From Comamonas sp. lk (lineage in GTDB: Bacteria; Pseudomonadota; Gammaproteobacteria; Burkholderiales; Burkholderiaceae_C), in NCBI GenBank assembly GCA_943324505.2, contig CALPLW020000006.1, positions 1 through 35,129 of the forward strand: a stretch of DNA of 35,129 bases, in the 5' to 3' direction. Below, piece by piece: positions 20,093 to 28,343 of the stretch. Every line of letters starts with the position of its first letter. Within the stretch, counting starts at the first letter, position 1. Made by a program: the position numbers and the translations under genes. The notes under the pieces are model-generated. The model did no database searches, was not told the origin of the DNA, and was given only the letters and a program-made list of their open reading frames with translations.

Positions 20093-21894
20093 GTCTGCTG
20101 CTTGACGCTCTGAACCGCGCCAGCAAGGACAAGTCCGCCGCCGAGGCGGCCGCGCAACCCAAAGCGACTGCCGAATGGCCATCCATCAGTCTGACGGCAC
20201 TACCCAATGAGTCCACGCCAAGCGACCCTTCGCTGACACTTGAGCAGCCAGCGCCAGCAAGCCGGGCGGCAATGCAGTCGCCATTGCAGTTTCCGACGCT
20301 CGGCTTAAGCCTTGAGCCCGTATTGGCAGACGTGCCCAGCAATGCCTTGGCTGCCACGGCCGACCCAACTGTTTCGGGCCGTCCTATCGAGCCAACGTTG
20401 GACGAGGAGCCCTTGCTCGCGGCCTTGGGGCTTGGCCTTGACCCGATGCCGCCAGCAGCGCAATCCGAGCCTGCACCTCCCCAAGCAGCAGCGCCTGAGC
20501 CGGCGCCAGAACCCACTGCGCCGCCAATGGCAGAAACAACACCCTCGCCGCCAGTTAAACCGGCGCCAGCCAATAGCTCGGCCCAACCCAGCAAGGTAGC
20601 GCAAAGCATCATGCGCGCCAAAGAGTCCACGCAGGCCATCGGCACGCCACGACCAAGGATGCTGGCACTTGGGGCTGTGGCGAGCCTACTCAGTGTCAGT
20701 GCTGTCAGTGTGCTCTTGGGTTGGATAGACCCACTGGCGCTTCTGGGTCAGAGGTCAACCATCGGCCCTGTAGCGACGACCACGGCTCCAGCCATAACGG
20801 ATCCTGCCTCGGTAGCAGTTGCGCCAAGGGCCCAGCAGGCCGACGGGACGTCTATCCCTGACAATAACGTTGCCGCAAGCACCCCGCCTCAGAGTCGGGC
20901 GCCTGCTGCACCAGTCGCAGCGAAAGCGGGGAAAAAAGAGGCGGCGGTAACGGCCCTGGCCACCGCGACCGTGGCGCCTTTACCATCCCGAGCCAGTCCT
21001 GAGCCGGCTTCTGCTTCTGCTTCTGCTTCTGGTACTCCTACCCCTGCTGCTGCTACTTCGACTGAGACTGTGATCGCGCCACCTTCTGCTAACGTGCCGG
21101 CTTCTGCCCCTGCCGTTGTACTCACTGCTGCGCCAGTTCCGGGGCCCGCCGTCGCTGTCGCTGCCGCGCCCGCCAAACCTGCGTCTGGTCCCGCCACCAC
21201 CCGGCCAACACCCCGCGCTCGTTCGACGGCATCCCAAGCCAAGCTGTCTGACTTGCCCCAAATGCTGGTCACAGCACCGCCGGGGGCAAGCAAGCTGGAA
21301 CAAGCCTACGCCGCGCTGACGCAAGGTCGCCTGGCGGATGCTGCATCGGGCTATAAAGAAGTACTCAAAGTCAACCCTGAAGAACGCGACGCGCTCCTGG
21401 GCTTGGCCTATGTATCGCACAAAGAAGGGCGGGACGAAGAAGCGCGCGATTACTACAAACGCGTCTTACGCCAAGAGCCAGGCAACCCAACGGCACGGGC
21501 CGGGCTGTTAATCCAAAATCTGAGTAACGATGCCGAAGACGTGTCAGCCACTTCACGCGAAGTCGCTGAGCAGCACCCAGGCTCAGCAGCTGCGCAGTCC
21601 GTACTGGGGCATAGCCTGGTTCGGCAGGGGCGCCTGGCTGATGCCCAAATGGCCTTCCAGCGTGCCCAAGTGCTTGAGCCCAGCGTGGCACTCCACGCCT
21701 TCAATCTGGCGGTGGCGCTTGACCGGCTGAAAAGCCATGCGATGGCCCGAACCTTCTACGAACGCGCGCTGTCGCTGTCGAGGCAGAGCGGCGGCGAACA
21801 AGTCAGCGGGCTGACGCATGCCGTGGTGCAGCAGCGCATCGATGAACTACGCCTGGCCACGTCATCCAATCTGCCTGCAGTCAAACAACCGTGA
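20089..21894 (+). CDS. TPR-repeat protein, MshN-like, with Pro/Ala-rich linkers
   Basis: MSLLLDALNRASKDKSAAEA N-terminus, one TM (MLALGAVASLLSVSAVSVLLGWI), C-terminal TPRs; ATGA overlap with mshL. Confidence 0.82.
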   Translation: MSLLLDALNRASKDKSAAEAAAQPKATAEWPSISLTALPNESTPSDPSLTLEQPAPASRAAMQSPLQFPTLGLSLEPVLADVPSNALAATADPTVSGRPIEPTLDEEPLLAALGLGLDPMPPAAQSEPAPPQAAAPEPAPEPTAPPMAETTPSPPVKPAPANSSAQPSKVAQSIMRAKESTQAIGTPRPRMLALGAVASLLSVSAVSVLLGWIDPLALLGQRSTIGPVATTTAPAITDPASVAVAPRAQQADGTSIPDNNVAASTPPQSRAPAAPVAAKAGKKEAAVTALATATVAPLPSRASPEPASASASASGTPTPAAATSTETVIAPPSANVPASAPAVVLTAAPVPGPAVAVAAAPAKPASGPATTRPTPRARSTASQAKLSDLPQMLVTAPPGASKLEQAYAALTQGRLADAASGYKEVLKVNPEERDALLGLAYVSHKEGRDEEARDYYKRVLRQEPGNPTARAGLLIQNLSNDAEDVSATSREVAEQHPGSAAAQSVLGHSLVRQGRLADAQMAFQRAQVLEPSVALHAFNLAVALDRLKSHAMARTFYERALSLSRQSGGEQVSGLTHAVVQQRIDELRLATSSNLPAVKQP

Positions 21895-21960
21895 AAAAAG
21901 TGACCGGATGAATAGCCCGCTCCCTAATTTTTCCCCACCTCATACAGGCCTGGCCCCGCC

Positions 21961-23700
21961 ATGAGTGCTGCCCCAGCCCCCCCTGCTCGACCCACCGCCC
22001 CGAACGCGCCGCCAGTGCGCTTGGGCGATCAACTCGTCGCACTTGGCTTGATCAGCAGCGATCAGCTCCGAATTGCGCTGATGGAGCAAAAGCAAACTGG
22101 CAAGCCACTTGGCGAGGCCCTGATGGCCTTGGGCTTCGCCTCAGCCGAGGTGATGCGCAGTGCCCTGGCGGAAAAACTGGGTGAGAAATCTATCAGCCTC
22201 AAAGGCATCGTGGCCGATGCCGAGGCTTTGGCACTCATACCTAAAGCCGTGGCCAAACGCCATTCTCTGTTCCCCGTCAGCTTGGTCAAGCAAACCAATG
22301 AACTGATCATCGCCACGGCCAACCCCAATGACATCGTGGCGGCCGATCAGATCAAGGCCATGCTAGGGAGCGGCCCAAGGCCGAGCTGGCGTTTGGGCAA
22401 TGGTGCGGAAATCCAAAGTGCCATCGAGCAATACTACGGCCACGAACTGTCTATTGATGGCATTCTCCATGAACTTGAAACCGGCCAGGTAGACAACTTC
22501 GGTATCTCGTCAGACTCCGACGGCGGTTACAGCCACCCCGTTGTGCGACTGGTTGACTCCCTGCTGGCAGACGCCACGCTCCGCGGAGCATCAGATATCC
22601 ACCTCGAACCCGAGAATCAGTTCCTGCGTATTCGGTACCGCATTGACGGTGTTTTGCGGCAAATCCGCTCGTTGCACATCCGATATTGGTCGGCAATGGT
22701 GGTTCGCTTGAAAGTCATGGCTGGGATGAATATTGCCGAGACAAGGGCGCCACAAGACGGTCGTATTTCACTCTCTATCTCAGGCCGGCCTGTTGATTTT
22801 CGTTCAGCAGCGCAGCCCACCATCCATGGTGAGAATTTTGTCCTGAGGATTTTGGACCGCAGAAGCGGCATTTTGCCCCTGACAGGCCTCGGGCTGACGG
22901 AGGCTAACCTGCAACTGCTGCAACTGATGCTGTCACGGCCAGAAGGTATCCTGCTGGTAACAGGTCCTACGGGTTCGGGCAAGACAACAACGCTTTACTC
23001 CGTGTTGGGGCACCTCAACAATGAGGGCGTCAACATCATGACCCTGGAGGACCCGGTCGAATACCCGATGCCCGTCATTCGCCAGACCTCGATCTCTGAT
23101 GCCGTCAAGATGAACTTCTCTGAGGGTGTGCGTTCCATGATGCGGCAGGATCCGGACATCATTCTGGTCGGCGAGGTCCGCGACCAAGACACCGCAGAAA
23201 TGGCCTTCAGGGCGGCCATGACCGGGCACCAGGTGTTTTCTACCTTGCACACCAATTCGGCAGTGCGCTCGATTCCACGGCTTATCGACCTCGGCATCAA
23301 ACCTGACGTTCTGTCCGGTAATGTGATCGGCATTGTGGCGCAGCGACTCATCAGAACGCTCTGCAAGGCATGCAAGGCACCCGACACCCCCAATGAAGCA
23401 GAAGCCCAATTGTTGGGTTTTCCGGCGGACACAACGGCCGTCATTTACCGTCCCATAGGCTGTGCAATTTGTGATCAGCAGGGTTACAAAGGACGAGTGT
23501 CCATTGTGGAACTGCTCAAATTTGACACTCATCTGGATGAGCTGGTTACCCAGCGCTCGAGCATCAAGGTCATGACCGACTACCTTTACAGCCGAGGTTT
23601 CACGCCAATGGCCGTTGACGGCTTGCGACGTGTGCGCGAAGGCGTGACAACCCTCGAGGAGGTGGGTCGGGTGGTTGATCTTACCGATCTGGGGGCCTGA
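21961..23700 (+). CDS. mshE: GspE/PilB/MshE-type secretion ATPase
   Basis: MshEN-like tandem motifs at N-terminus, Walker [13 protein letters not shown], Asp box/Walker B (DPDIILVGEVRDQDTAEMAFRAAMTGHQVFSTLHTNSA). Confidence 0.93.
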   Translation: MSAAPAPPARPTAPNAPPVRLGDQLVALGLISSDQLRIALMEQKQTGKPLGEALMALGFASAEVMRSALAEKLGEKSISLKGIVADAEALALIPKAVAKRHSLFPVSLVKQTNELIIATANPNDIVAADQIKAMLGSGPRPSWRLGNGAEIQSAIEQYYGHELSIDGILHELETGQVDNFGISSDSDGGYSHPVVRLVDSLLADATLRGASDIHLEPENQFLRIRYRIDGVLRQIRSLHIRYWSAMVVRLKVMAGMNIAETRAPQDGRISLSISGRPVDFRSAAQPTIHGENFVLRILDRRSGILPLTGLGLTEANLQLLQLMLSRPEGILLVTGPTGSGKTTTLYSVLGHLNNEGVNIMTLEDPVEYPMPVIRQTSISDAVKMNFSEGVRSMMRQDPDIILVGEVRDQDTAEMAFRAAMTGHQVFSTLHTNSAVRSIPRLIDLGIKPDVLSGNVIGIVAQRLIRTLCKACKAPDTPNEAEAQLLGFPADTTAVIYRPIGCAICDQQGYKGRVSIVELLKFDTHLDELVTQRSSIKVMTDYLYSRGFTPMAVDGLRRVREGVTTLEEVGRVVDLTDLGA

Positions 23701-24899
23701 TGGCACAGTTCACCTACCGGGCAGCGAACGATGCTGGCGCCATCAGCAAAGGGCAGGTTGAAGCCCTGAATGAACTGGACCTGGAAGCGCAGCTCAAGAA
23801 CCTGGGTCTGCAGCTTGTATCGGCCAAGGCCTTGTCGGCGCGCAAGGGCAATGTCCAGAAAATGGCCCGGCGGGACGTGATCGATTTCCTGTTCCAACTG
23901 GAAATGTTGGCCCGGGCCGGCGTGCCGCTGCTGAGCTGCTTGGGTGACATGCGTGACGAGGCTGACTCTGCGACGGGTCGAGAATTAGCGGCGGGCCTCT
24001 ATGAAAAAATCGAAGCCGGGTCCACCTTCAGTGAGGCAATCGCATCCTTCCCCGGTATTTTCAGTCCAACCGTTACAAGTTTAATCCGAGCCGGGGAGCT
24101 GACCGGTCAACTGCCAGATGTTTTGAAAGAGATTGTGCGCTCACTCAAATGGCAGGACGAGCTGGCGGCGACCACCAAAAAACTGCTGATTTACCCCAGT
24201 TTCATGATCGTCGTCATCAGCGGTGTCGTATTTTTCCTGATGGTGTACCTGGTTCCGCAATTGGTGACCTTTATCGCAAGCATGGGCAAAACGCTGCCCT
24301 TTCACACGCGGCTATTGATCGCTGTCTCGGATGTTTTTGTACGCTTTTGGTGGATCATCCTGAGCACCCCGCCAATACTGATCGCCATCGTCTCAGCGGC
24401 GGCGGCGGTGAACCCAAAAATACGTTTCAAACTGCACCAGATGCAACTGGACCTACCGTACCTAGGGCCCATCCTGAAAAAGCTGATTCTGGCCCGATTC
24501 GCCGACACCTTTGCGCTGATGTACAAGACAGGCATCCCATTGATCGACGGACTGACCTACTGCCTTGATGTATCGGAAAATCTGGTCATCAAGCAGGCCA
24601 TTCGGCAGGCGCGCGACCGGGTGTTGACGGGTACATCGCTTTCCGAGAGCTTTGCTTTGGAGCAATTGTTTCCATCCTTGGTGATTCGCATGCTCAAAGT
24701 AGGGGAGTCCACCGGTGCCCTGGATACGTCCCTTGCAAACATCAGTTATTTTTACAGCCGCGACATCGATGAATCCGTGGCTAAAGCGCAGGCGATGGTC
24801 GAACCGGCGCTGACTGTCACCATGGGCGTGATCTTGGGTTGGATCATGGTCTCAGTACTGGGTCCGATCTACGACACCATCTCGACCATCAAAGTCTGA
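23700..24899 (+). CDS. mshG: GspF/PilC/MshG-type inner-membrane platform protein
   Basis: FLFQLEMLARAGVPLLSCLGDMRDEA, three TM segments, LYPSFMIVVISGVVFFLMVYLVPQ-type segment, GESTGALDTSLANISYFYSRDI. Confidence 0.92.
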   Translation: MAQFTYRAANDAGAISKGQVEALNELDLEAQLKNLGLQLVSAKALSARKGNVQKMARRDVIDFLFQLEMLARAGVPLLSCLGDMRDEADSATGRELAAGLYEKIEAGSTFSEAIASFPGIFSPTVTSLIRAGELTGQLPDVLKEIVRSLKWQDELAATTKKLLIYPSFMIVVISGVVFFLMVYLVPQLVTFIASMGKTLPFHTRLLIAVSDVFVRFWWIILSTPPILIAIVSAAAAVNPKIRFKLHQMQLDLPYLGPILKKLILARFADTFALMYKTGIPLIDGLTYCLDVSENLVIKQAIRQARDRVLTGTSLSESFALEQLFPSLVIRMLKVGESTGALDTSLANISYFYSRDIDESVAKAQAMVEPALTVTMGVILGWIMVSVLGPIYDTISTIKV

Positions 24900-24910
24900 C
24901 GCTCAACACC

Positions 24911-26392
24911 TTGAAAACGCTGCTCCATCTTGCGCCTGACGGCGCTCAACTATGGCGGAAGACCAAAGGACAGTGGTTGCCCGTGGACCGAGCGCACCGT
25001 GGTTCGGTTTGGATCGTCACGGACATGGCCGAAGAGACGATCTCTGAGGTTCAAGTACCACGCCTGTACGGCCGAGACAGAAGTGGCTTCATCAACCGGC
25101 AACTGACCAGCCGTTTCCCTGAAACACCCTACAAGATCGCCCTGCCCGCCTCGTCGCAGACCGGTCTTCTCAATCGCCTGGCACCGTTGCGACAGACCCT
25201 GTTGGCGCTTGATGCGAAAGAGCGGATAGATCAGGTGCTGGACAATCTGGATGCCAAGGTGGCCGGTCTGTGGAGCACATCGGGTTTGTTGGCGCGTCTT
25301 GGCGCGTCCAAAACGCTCCCTGGCAACTTATTTGTCGTGGTCCCAGGCTTGCAGTCGATGCGCATCCTTTTTTTAAAAGAGCGCGTGCCCATCATCAGTC
25401 GGCTCATTCTTGAGCCCAGCACAAGCCAGTTGGTCACGGCAGAAATCATCCGGACGCTTCGGCACCTTGAGAACACCAAGGTGATCGAACGCAGTAGCGA
25501 AAAGCCGCCTGTTTTGGTGCTGGGTAACCGTGAGGGCATTGCCCAGGGGCTGCTCGACGAACAGATGCGTTTGATTGAAGCGCCTGCAGCCTTGCGCAAG
25601 GTGGCGACCAGCGACTTCAAGTTTGCTCTTTTTGATCTGGCGATTCAGTCACCGCCCGGGCAACTGGCGCCGCTGTCACGTAGGACGGCCCATATCGCTG
25701 CCGCAGTGGGTCGGTGGGCGTACACCATGGCCGCAGCAATCATCTGCTTCGCCATCTGGAACCTGCTTGCCTCCTTCGAGCGAATTCAGGACGCACGGAC
25801 GTCAATCACTCGCAGCCAAGGCACTCTGACTGAATTGGGTCGCAAGCTGACGATGGTTGAGAAATCCATCGCGGCTTACCCGGTCACGAGCGAATTGGTC
25901 AAAAACACGATCCGCCTTGACCGTGAGGAGCTGCTCTCAGCACCTTCAATTTCCAAGCAATTGGCATCGATCACCGTGGCGCTCGCCGCAGACCCTGCGC
26001 TGCGGCTGGGCAGGCTCGATTGGTCGATTCAATCACCTCTGCTGGCATCCTGCCCGACAGATACTGCGATTGCCCTGGCAACTGCAGTGGCAACCAGCAC
26101 GCCAGCAAGCGACGCAGTCACTCGCGCACCTGGCACTCGGATCAGCTTTGATATTGTGCTACCGCCCACACTGACCGGCAAAGCCAGAACCAGCGTTATC
26201 GCAGCCGTATCCGAACGACTGACAAGCATTCCGGGAGTGGCACTGCAACTGGATCCAGCCAAACTGCAACCTGAATCGTCTTTGGCGGGTGGCAGTCGGC
26301 TGGCCGGCACAGAACCTGCGGCAGTAGCTTGGTGCCTCGATGTGTCAAATGTCTCCCCATCATTGGCACCATCACAGAGATCTAAACCATGA
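24911..26392 (+). CDS. PilM-PilN/MshI/GspL-like assembly protein
   Basis: Soluble N-terminal region, central TM (WAYTMAAAIICFAIWNLLASFERI), coiled region and PilN-like periplasmic domain; position between MshG and PilO-like gene; TTG start inferred. Confidence 0.65.
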   Translation: MKTLLHLAPDGAQLWRKTKGQWLPVDRAHRGSVWIVTDMAEETISEVQVPRLYGRDRSGFINRQLTSRFPETPYKIALPASSQTGLLNRLAPLRQTLLALDAKERIDQVLDNLDAKVAGLWSTSGLLARLGASKTLPGNLFVVVPGLQSMRILFLKERVPIISRLILEPSTSQLVTAEIIRTLRHLENTKVIERSSEKPPVLVLGNREGIAQGLLDEQMRLIEAPAALRKVATSDFKFALFDLAIQSPPGQLAPLSRRTAHIAAAVGRWAYTMAAAIICFAIWNLLASFERIQDARTSITRSQGTLTELGRKLTMVEKSIAAYPVTSELVKNTIRLDREELLSAPSISKQLASITVALAADPALRLGRLDWSIQSPLLASCPTDTAIALATAVATSTPASDAVTRAPGTRISFDIVLPPTLTGKARTSVIAAVSERLTSIPGVALQLDPAKLQPESSLAGGSRLAGTEPAAVAWCLDVSNVSPSLAPSQRSKP

Positions 26393-26988
26393 GCGACCTG
26401 GCATCTGTTGTGCGTCAGTCACGTGCAGGGCTGATCACGCTGGTAACCACCATAACGGTAGGGGGCCTGGCATATTGGGGCGTGACTGGTTTGGAACAAA
26501 ATGTGGCGCTTGAGTTGAGCACCTTTCAGACTCGTGAAGCAGGCGAAAATGCAAAATTAAATGAAAAAAACGCAGAATTAGGGTTTCTAAAGTCCAACTT
26601 CACCCGTTTTGAAACGCTTCGCGGATCGGGGCTGGCTGGCAATGCTGATCGGGAAGGCTGGGCAGAAACCTTGTTGAAAGTACACAAAAACAAAGCCCTC
26701 CCCGATACCCTGAGCTACACGCTGCTGGTACCGGTTCCCGTGCCCGGGATAGAACCGTCACCTACAGTCGCCCCCGCCCAGGCGCATGACATGACTCTGA
26801 CACTGGACAGCATTCATGAGGGCGAACTGTTTGAGTTTCTCAGCAGCTACGAGCAGCAGGTCAGAGGCAGATTCAGAGTCCAGTCCTGCCAGTTGTCGTC
26901 TCCCAGCAGCAAGGGTTTGAATGCAAGTTGCATCTTGCGCTTTTTCAACCAGCCACTTACTCCGCCTCTAGCGGCGCCTTCAACATGA
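26389..26988 (+). CDS. PilO/MshJ-like single-TM assembly protein
   Basis: N-terminal TM (AGLITLVTTITVGGLAYWGVTGLEQ) followed by coiled region; ATGA overlap with upstream gene. Confidence 0.55.
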   Translation: MSDLASVVRQSRAGLITLVTTITVGGLAYWGVTGLEQNVALELSTFQTREAGENAKLNEKNAELGFLKSNFTRFETLRGSGLAGNADREGWAETLLKVHKNKALPDTLSYTLLVPVPVPGIEPSPTVAPAQAHDMTLTLDSIHEGELFEFLSSYEQQVRGRFRVQSCQLSSPSSKGLNASCILRFFNQPLTPPLAAPST

Positions 26989-27461
26989 TTGAACAGCGTT
27001 CTGCAAATTCGCTGGGCTGCAAGGTCCGTCGCAAATGCTACGGTACCCCTTTGTCGCAAACAACGGCAACATCTTGGTTCAAGATGATCTTGATGCTGAG
27101 TTTGTCCATGACAGCTGTTCATACTCTGGCACAGTCTTACGCGAACCTTGGGCCTCTCTTCTTCAACGCGGCCGAGCGCCAGGCCATCGTCCAGGAGCGC
27201 GTCGGCCCTGCAGAGCAAGAGAAACCTCCCAGCATCGTGACACTCTCTGGGGTCCTGGTCCGTTCCGGCGGCAAAGGGACAGCCTGGATCAATGGCCAGG
27301 CGGTTCCTGAAGGGCACTCGCCATTTCCCGGCGTTCCGGTGACTATCCGGCCAGGCCATATCAGTATCAAGAACCAGGCAGTCCGTCCTGGCGAAATGCT
27401 GGACTTGACCAACAGCCATCGCGTCGATACGCTGGCTGCGGGCTCTGTCACACGCCGCTAG
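26985..27461 (+). CDS. PilP/MshK-like secreted or membrane-anchored protein
   Basis: Hydrophobic leader (FKMILMLSLSMTAVHTLAQ) and SGVLVRSGGKGTAWINGQAVPEG motif; ATGA overlap with upstream gene. Confidence 0.55.
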   Translation: MIEQRSANSLGCKVRRKCYGTPLSQTTATSWFKMILMLSLSMTAVHTLAQSYANLGPLFFNAAERQAIVQERVGPAEQEKPPSIVTLSGVLVRSGGKGTAWINGQAVPEGHSPFPGVPVTIRPGHISIKNQAVRPGEMLDLTNSHRVDTLAAGSVTRR

Positions 27462-27472
27462 TCCCGCAGCCT

Positions 27473-27715
27473 ATGAACATTAACACCAACGAAATCCTTA
27501 GTGCCCACAAGAAGAAAACGGCGGCACGTCAGCGTGTTCAGGAGGTGATTGGCTTCATCATTCTGCTAAGTGGGTACGCCCTGCTGGCCGTCAGCCCCGA
27601 CACGCCGTCGGACTGGTTGTTGATTCGTGTGGTGTCAGGATTTGTCGCCCTGTTTGCAGGTTTTGTCTTGGCCGTAATGCCATTCTTGACCAGGTTGACG
27701 GGCAGTGACCAGTAA
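27473..27715 (+). CDS. Small two-TM membrane protein of unknown function
   Basis: Two hydrophobic helices (VIGFIILLSGYALLAVS; LIRVVSGFVALFAGFVLAVMPFL), collinear between the assembly genes and the two-component genes. Confidence 0.7.
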   Translation: MNINTNEILSAHKKKTAARQRVQEVIGFIILLSGYALLAVSPDTPSDWLLIRVVSGFVALFAGFVLAVMPFLTRLTGSDQ

Positions 27716-28343
27716 GCACCCGGTGAACAGACCGTCAGAGTCAAACTTCATACTGCTCGCGGAGGATGACCCGACCCTCAGCGGCTACCTGAGCTCGTCA
27801 TTGACCGATGTCGGGTACCACGTTCAGGCGACACCTGACCGAGCGAGTGCGCTGAGCGTACTCGGCTCGGCCCTGCCCCCCAGCATGTTGCTGCTCGATC
27901 TTGGTCTTCCCCCGCACGCCAGTACCATGAGCGAGGGCCTGAGCTTGCTCGATGCGGCGCTCCAGCTGGTTCCTGGCATCAAAGTCATCGTCCTGACCGG
28001 TCAGGACGAGGATGCCGCAGCATTGGAGGCAATCAGGCGCGGCGCGTTTGATTTTTTGGTAAAACCCGCCAGCTTGGCCGCCATTCACGCGGCGGTCCGA
28101 AGGGCCAGCCTGTTCAACCAAACAGAAGAGCGTATGACGGTAGTGGGTGAAGCCCGCCTCCACCTGACGGCCAGGTTATGGGAAGGCCCCAAGGAGGCTG
28201 CGTCAAGTGCCGAAGAGCAACTGCTCCGGCGCACCTTGGTCGCGGCCGGGTACAACATCGCCGAGGTTGCGCGCCAACTTGGCATGGCCCGCGAGCATGT
28301 TTACTACTACCTGAACAAGTATGGATTACGGCGTCCTGAATAG
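27705..28343 (+). CDS. Response regulator: receiver domain plus Fis-type HTH
   Basis: ILLAEDDPTLSGYL, LLLDLGLP phosphoacceptor, KVIVLTGQD, FLVKPA; C-terminal LLRRTLVAAGYNIAEVARQLGMAREHVYYYLNKYGL. Confidence 0.9.
   Translation: MTSKHPVNRPSESNFILLAEDDPTLSGYLSSSLTDVGYHVQATPDRASALSVLGSALPPSMLLLDLGLPPHASTMSEGLSLLDAALQLVPGIKVIVLTGQDEDAAALEAIRRGAFDFLVKPASLAAIHAAVRRASLFNQTEERMTVVGEARLHLTARLWEGPKEAASSAEEQLLRRTLVAAGYNIAEVARQLGMAREHVYYYLNKYGLRRPE

Noticed and set aside
20573-20610. ATAGC...CAAGG similarity to the dispersed repeat
   Set aside because: Spacing is wrong by 3 nt and the flanking motifs are absent; probably chance within a coding linker.
20061-20645. 194-aa Ser/Gly/Ala-rich ORF antisense to the TPR gene
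   Set aside because: Low-complexity mirror of the Pro/Ala-rich linker.
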